Shown one piece after another: positions 59,920 to 64,000 of a stretch of 64,000 nucleotides of DNA. The first letter of the stretch is position 1. The number at the start of each line of letters is the position of its first letter. The stretch lies in the NCBI RefSeq assembly GCF_019599405.1, contig NZ_RKLQ01000006.1, positions 115,832 through 179,831 on the forward strand, read 5' to 3'. This stretch comes from Haloarcula salinisoli (lineage in GTDB: Archaea > Halobacteriota > Halobacteria > Halobacteriales > Haloarculaceae). The notes beneath the pieces were generated by a model. It saw only the letters and a program-made list of their open reading frames with translations. It was not told where the DNA came from and ran no database searches. Position numbers and translations under genes: made by a program.

Positions 59920-60759
59920 ATGACACTCGCTCCCGCTGTGGTTATTCTTCCAGCGTTCACTGACGCGGAGTACACGGGTGAGGCGTCAGAGGTAGCCCCC
60001 TGGCACGAACGATACGACTTCGACCAGCAGGTAGATATCGCCGGATGCAATCACGAGCTACAGTATGCCAGTGACCACGACATCGCCCTCGTCCCGACCG
60101 GAATCGGCAAGAGTGCGGCTGCCACGACGGTCGCCGCGCTCGCCGCTGGTGACGAGGTTACACTCGACGATGCGACGATACTGACAGTCGGTATTGCCGG
60201 CTGCAATCCTGCTGCCGGGACACTGGGCAGTGTCTTCGTCACGGATCGGGTCGTCGACGGCGATATCAAACTCCGTATCGGCGAGACCACGCGTCGGATG
60301 CAGTGGCTCGTCGATGAGTACGTCTGGGAACTCAACACCGAACTCGTCGACCGTGCGGTTGGGGCTTCACAGAACGTTTCGCTGGCCGATAGTGAGCGTG
60401 CCCAGGCAATTCGAACCGACTACGACGACAGCCGGTCACCGACTGTCGACACTGGTGTGACTGTCTGTGGCGACGAGGTCTATCACGGGACAACCGCAGC
60501 CACACAGGTTGGGCAACTCTGTGCGTCGTATGGTATCACCGAGTTCGCGACGACAGAGATGGAGGACGCTGGGACGGTGACAGCACTGGAGCGGTTCGGA
60601 CTACTCGACCAGTACATTTCCGTCCGAGCCGCATCGAACTTCGACCGCGAACCAGCGGGGGGTGATCCGACCGAGAGTATCGAACGCGACGTCTTCGAGT
60701 TGGGTGCTGAGAACGCAGTTCGCGTCGGCCACGCGATCGTCCAGGAGTTGCTAGCGTGA
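59920..60759 (+). CDS. purine nucleoside permease (NUP) family protein
   Basis: I start this 279-aa protein at ATG 59920; a CTTTGTACC box lies about 26 nt before it, and an in-frame extension to 59668 has no family match. VVILPAFTDAEYTGEASEVA is the family start. VPTGIGKSAAATTVAALAAG and ILTVGIAGCNPAAGTLGSVF follow, with the late FATTEMEDAGTVTALERFG. The fold is related to nucleoside phosphorylases; eukaryotic members are called permeases though no clear membrane helix exists here. It could be a nucleoside phosphorylase or hydrolase. Confidence 0.83.
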   Translation: MTLAPAVVILPAFTDAEYTGEASEVAPWHERYDFDQQVDIAGCNHELQYASDHDIALVPTGIGKSAAATTVAALAAGDEVTLDDATILTVGIAGCNPAAGTLGSVFVTDRVVDGDIKLRIGETTRRMQWLVDEYVWELNTELVDRAVGASQNVSLADSERAQAIRTDYDDSRSPTVDTGVTVCGDEVYHGTTAATQVGQLCASYGITEFATTEMEDAGTVTALERFGLLDQYISVRAASNFDREPAGGDPTESIERDVFELGAENAVRVGHAIVQELLA

Positions 60760-60863
60760 ACTGCACCTTCTGCAACGGCCACTAAATTCACGCTCTGTAT
60801 GCAGCGGGCAGTGAGGTCGAGTTCCTCGTCTCGACGCACGATTGCGAACTGTCATCTGCCCTT

Positions 60864-62222
60864 CTAGATGAGTGCGACCCCAAACCCGGCAACGACCATG
60901 AGTAAGAGTGCCACAACACTCCCAGCCAGAACTGGATTTTCCATGGCTTTCTCGTGGATCGCCATCGAGTGGTATTCGTCGCGGAACGTCTCGAGATTGT
61001 CCTCGTCGTAGAAGTACTTCGTCTTCAGTGCGAACCGTTCAGTGACGGCACAGCCGGTACACACCGGCTCCTGTTCGAGTCGTTCGGTCTTGGTATGCGG
61101 TCCGCAGCTTATCGCGCCACAGTTCGCACAGTACGTGTACGAGTCCGTCGGGCCGCTCGTCTCGCAGTGCACGCACTGGTGGATGCCATCCTCGGTCGTC
61201 ACGCGTGAGGGCCCGGCGGCGACGTACTGGTACGGATACGAGTACGTCTGGAGCTGCACAGTATGGCGGATATCGGGCAGGTAGACGGCCTCGATAGATT
61301 GGACGGAGATGTCCGAGCGGTTCGGTTCGCACGTTTTCGTGTACGTGACGTTGTTGTCGCCGGTGTAGGTCACGTCGGTCGTCTGTGCTGTCTGGAGCTG
61401 GTCGATGGCCCACTCCTTGTACTCCGTCTGGGTCTGGCCGAAGCGGCGTTGCTCGACGCTGTCGAAGGTGTCCTCGAACGCGTCCGCTGGGAGTTCGATT
61501 GCTGCGTGGCGGTTCTCGGCGACGAGTGTCGCAACATTCTCGGACGCGACCGTCGGATTCCCGCGGTCGGCGTGGATCACGAACTGTGTTCTGTCGTCGA
61601 TGCGATGGACGACACCGACGGAGGTCTCGAATTCCGCATCGGTTTCGGCCGTGACCGTGACCGTCGGACGGAAGGTGGCGTGGGACTGGGGGTCGGGGAC
61701 GGAACCGGCGTCGATGTTGTCGATATCTCGGAAGGCCTCGTGGACGGGCGCTGTCGGTGAGCTGGTCGGGTCGTATGGCCGCAGCGTCTCGTCACAGAGG
61801 ATCTCGATGCGGCCGTTGTACAGATCGAGGCCGACCTCGTCGGCGATCTCACGGAGGGCTTGCCCGTCGATGATCTCGATTGGGTGTGGGTCACCGTTCT
61901 CGCGGAGTCGGTCGACGTACTCGTGGGCCGGCCCCGTGCAGCGGCCTGTTGTGACGACCATCCCGCGTCTGGGGCCGTCGAAATCGAACGTCGCGATCGC
62001 AGAGTGGAGTTTCTGGACGACCGGCCGCCCGACGGTGTCGGTGTGTTTGCACTCGACGACGATTGCCCGGCGTGTCCCGTCGACGACCTCTTCCATGAGG
62101 ATATCCCGGCCTTCGTCGGCTGTCTTCTCGGCTTGACGGACGTTCTCGTAGCCGAGGTTCCGGAAGACGTCTTCCATCACGTCCTCGAACTCGAACCCGG
62201 ACAGGTCATCTAGGACAGCCAT
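60864..62222 (-). CDS. Mrr-type restriction endonuclease-like protein with zinc ribbon and membrane anchor
   Basis: The 452-aa protein begins with an Mrr_cat domain. LSGFEFEDVMEDVFRNLGYE is followed by the nuclease core, with Asp in TADEGRDILMEE and ExK in AIVVECKHTD (residues 30-57). Residues 155-310 are an unassigned beta-rich domain. Two CxxC zinc knuckles (CVHCETSG and CANCGAISCG, near 355-385) and one more (CTGC) follow. A C-terminal helix, AGSVVALLLMVVAGFGVALI, would anchor it. Mrr nucleases cut modified DNA; a membrane-anchored form might guard against incoming DNA or hold the chromosome. No methylase gene is near. Confidence 0.78.
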   Translation of the reverse strand: MAVLDDLSGFEFEDVMEDVFRNLGYENVRQAEKTADEGRDILMEEVVDGTRRAIVVECKHTDTVGRPVVQKLHSAIATFDFDGPRRGMVVTTGRCTGPAHEYVDRLRENGDPHPIEIIDGQALREIADEVGLDLYNGRIEILCDETLRPYDPTSSPTAPVHEAFRDIDNIDAGSVPDPQSHATFRPTVTVTAETDAEFETSVGVVHRIDDRTQFVIHADRGNPTVASENVATLVAENRHAAIELPADAFEDTFDSVEQRRFGQTQTEYKEWAIDQLQTAQTTDVTYTGDNNVTYTKTCEPNRSDISVQSIEAVYLPDIRHTVQLQTYSYPYQYVAAGPSRVTTEDGIHQCVHCETSGPTDSYTYCANCGAISCGPHTKTERLEQEPVCTGCAVTERFALKTKYFYDEDNLETFRDEYHSMAIHEKAMENPVLAGSVVALLLMVVAGFGVALI

Positions 62223-62537
62223 GCGGTTCGTTGGTGGAATGCAACTGAAGGTACAAATGTGTTTGTCGGGCGGAGTTGGCTACTGTCTTGTCGGAACGAG
62301 GACGGACTGTGGTCCCTGCCAGGCGTTTCCCTATCTGGCACTCGGGCGGTAGTTCGGGATGAGGTGCAGCTGCCACCCGTGAGGTTTGGACCGGAGGGTG
62401 GGGGCCGGTCGAGCAGTTGTTTTAACCAACAAAGATGGGTGTAATCCGGTCAGTGTTGGTTAAGGGCCCAAGAACCCTCGTTGTAGCAACTTGCCTGACT
62501 GGTCCTGATCGGAGTATCTACGAGGGTGCTGGACGTG
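62223..62537. other. intergenic region, 315 nt
   Basis: It holds the inverted repeat at 62422-62463 and little else. The left third is next to the nuclease start (62222) and should hold its promoter, with GGTACAAATG on the plus strand as the only A+T-rich piece. No protein was recognised. Confidence 0.5.
62422..62463. repeat. 9-bp inverted repeat related to the one at 45957
   Basis: TTAACCAAC (62422-62430) and GTTGGTTAA (62455-62463) are exact reverse complements across a 24-nt spacer. The spacer carries GGTGTA 7 nt after the left arm; the repeat at 45957 has the same GGTGTA 8 nt after its left arm. Both therefore look like copies of one element. Confidence 0.75.
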
Positions 62538-62921
62538 ATGGACCGTAGCATAGTTGCCATGCCGGACCGAGACAGTCTGCCCGAGTACGACGCCCGTGGG
62601 GAGACGCTGGTTATTGGCGATACCCGAGTCGAGTTCGACCAGCCTATTGCGAAGGTGGTGATATATGAGAATCTGTATATCGTCCTCCTAGAGTATATGG
62701 ATCTCTCGCAGTCACTCGAAAACCGGAATATTATCGCCTGTACGCAAGATGGTGACCGAAGCTGGCAAATCGAGCCATCACCGGCGAGTGACGAGCGTGC
62801 AAATCCGTTTGCTGGGCTTGCTGTGGAGGATGGTGCCTTGATCGGTGGGACCTGGCGAGGCGTGTCTGTTACCATCGACGCTGCGACGGGCGCGTGGGAG
62901 AATCCTCAGCTCACCAAGTAA
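62538..62921 (+). CDS. hypothetical beta-rich protein (about 127 aa)
   Basis: The frame gives DARGETLVIGDTRVEFDQPI, then KVVIYENLYIVLLEYMD, then IIACTQDGDRSWQIEPSPAS and GTWRGVSVTIDAATGAWENP. This looks like three or four blades of a small propeller or a beta-sandwich, similar to haloarchaeal proteins of unknown function. The start is uncertain: ATG 62538 is used here, ATG 62559 and GTG 62526 are also possible. It is on the opposite strand from the nuclease. Confidence 0.6.
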   Translation: MDRSIVAMPDRDSLPEYDARGETLVIGDTRVEFDQPIAKVVIYENLYIVLLEYMDLSQSLENRNIIACTQDGDRSWQIEPSPASDERANPFAGLAVEDGALIGGTWRGVSVTIDAATGAWENPQLTK

Positions 62922-63080
62922 CCACGATTGGGACTGGTATTTGCAGCTGGTGAGCTGACCGCTAGACCGGTATTCGAACGACGCCACCGTCGTCAAGATG
63001 GCCCCGCTGGCGGCGTAGCCTCCAGCCACTGACGAATAGCAAGCCCGTGGTCTTTCACCGTCGGCCCACCAAAGAGATAC

Positions 63081-64000
63081 GTGTCACATGAACGCGCTGG
63101 CCAGTCGTCGTCCGAACTCGAGGTCCTCATTTCCGGTGGGTCGATAGGCGGGCTCGCGACCGGCATTGCCCTAGCCGACGCGGGCCACAGGCCGACGATC
63201 TTTGAGCGGTCGACTGGGGAGCTGCGAAGCCGCGGGGGCGGTATCGTCGCCCAGGAGAACATTCGCCAGTTTCTCTCCCACCATACGACTGTCTCACCCG
63301 AGACGGTCACGACGAGTTCGAGTGAGCGTCGGTATCTCACCCAGTCTGGCGATATCGAACAGTCGATGCCCGAATCGATGGTGTTCACCTCCTGGGATGC
63401 CCTCTATCGGCAGCTTCGTGATGCATTTCCTGGGGAGGAGTACCGTATGGGCGAGGAGGTGGTCCATGTTACACCCGAGACGGTAACGGCCACGTTCGAC
63501 GATGGGGGTGAACGGAGTGCTGATGTAGTTATTACGGCTGAGGGGGGCCGATCCAACACTCGAGAGCAACTGTTCCCGGAGGTAACACCGTCGTTCGCCG
63601 ACTACGTTGCATGGCGTGGTGTCATCCCAGAAGCTGCAGTTCCGAGTGGCGTCCGTGACGAATTCGATGACACATTCACCTTCTACCAGGGGGCAGACCA
63701 ACTCATTCTCGCCTATTTCATCCCGGGACCGGACGGCAGTACAACACCGGGCGAACGCCGCCTCAACTGGGTCTGGTACGACACAGTCGAGGCCGACGAC
63801 AGGGGCGACGTCTTCACCAATCGAGCGGGAACCCAACGACGGCTTACCGTCCCACCAGGCCAACTCCGTGATCCCATACGCACCAGCCAGCGCGAACGGG
63901 CGGTGACGACGCTCCCACCGGTCTTCGAGTCAGTGGTGACCGAGACACCTGACTTGTTCGTCCAGGCAATCTATGACCTCAGCGTCCCCGAGATGGTCGT
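63081..64000 (+). CDS. FAD-dependent monooxygenase, PHBH-type, cut by the window edge
   Basis: A GTG start at 63081 opens a frame that runs to the end of the window (306 codons seen, no stop). The Rossmann FAD motif is VLISGGSIGGLATGIALADA (from residue 17), where the first Gly of GxGxxG is in GGSIGG. RSRGGGIVAQEN and VVITAEGGRSNTREQL hold the second motif, where DG is EG. It belongs to the p-hydroxybenzoate hydroxylase family of aromatic or polyketide hydroxylases. An ATG at 63088 is in another frame. The C-terminal part is beyond the window. Confidence 0.82.
   Translation, partial: MSHERAGQSSSELEVLISGGSIGGLATGIALADAGHRPTIFERSTGELRSRGGGIVAQENIRQFLSHHTTVSPETVTTSSSERRYLTQSGDIEQSMPESMVFTSWDALYRQLRDAFPGEEYRMGEEVVHVTPETVTATFDDGGERSADVVITAEGGRSNTREQLFPEVTPSFADYVAWRGVIPEAAVPSGVRDEFDDTFTFYQGADQLILAYFIPGPDGSTTPGERRLNWVWYDTVEADDRGDVFTNRAGTQRRLTVPPGQLRDPIRTSQRERAVTTLPPVFESVVTETPDLFVQAIYDLSVPEMV

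Overview
The window is from a halophilic archaeon (class Halobacteria). The DNA is G+C-rich and the predicted proteins are strongly acidic. There are Tat-type lipoprotein signals, many small CxxC proteins, and families typical of haloarchaea (CbtAB, RdfA with its SMC-related partner, DUF3209, KatG). Many genes have a TATA-like box centred about 26-30 nt before the start codon, as expected for leaderless haloarchaeal transcripts; I used this spacing to choose several starts. I cannot name the genus with confidence.

Layout. (1) 0-2 kb: edge of an unknown gene, an intergenic region with two hairpins, a tiny zinc protein and an eight-blade PQQ-type lipoprotein. (2) 1.97-9.2 kb, minus strand: a complete fructose PTS operon in the order ptsC-ptsA-ptsH-ptsI-ptsB-fba-(aldehyde dehydrogenase-like)-pfkB. 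It imports fructose as fructose 1-phosphate, makes fructose 1,6-bisphosphate and cleaves it. The dehydrogenase-like member appears to lack all its catalytic residues. (3) 9.4-15 kb: an archaeal SMC-related protein tail to tail with RdfA (cell shape), a VapBC-like pair, a GH27 alpha-galactosidase and a MarR-like regulator.

(4) 15.0-39.8 kb: the cobalamin region. It holds cbiT-cbiL-cbiF-cbiG; cbiH1-cbiH2-ferredoxin-LAGLIDADG-like protein-cbiX-DUF3209-propeller; cbtA-cbtB for cobalt uptake; chlID and cobN; cbiC-cbiE; and a second CbiX-like gene. Between these lie a TraB-RDD membrane protein, a frameshifted HTH/NTF2 regulator, a wax-synthase-like acyltransferase, a hydrolase and a VanZ-like protein. 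Four cobalamin promoters share a palindrome, ACAA-N6-TTGT, in three cases directly against the TATA box. This looks like the operator of a cobalt or B12 regulon and is the strongest new signal I see. No CbiD or CbiJ is recognisable, so the unexplained members of the operon are candidates for the missing steps.

(5) 39.8-52.8 kb: assorted single genes (GGCT-like proteins, cytochrome P450, UspA, PiT phosphate transporter, CBS protein, an RNA-ligase-like protein without its nucleophilic lysine, a two-winged-helix protein, katG), separated by gene-poor stretches that carry strong palindromes. (6) 52.8-55.7 kb: a decay zone with a 26-codon relic of a PiT gene, an MNT-HEPN toxin-antitoxin pair whose HEPN gene has lost one G, and a frameshifted PIN-domain gene. 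(7) 56-64 kb: a membrane lipoprotein, a second PiT transporter, small zinc and HicB-like proteins, a purine nucleoside permease-family protein, a membrane-anchored Mrr-type nuclease and the start of an FAD-dependent monooxygenase. I found no tRNA, rRNA, CRISPR array or intact insertion sequence.
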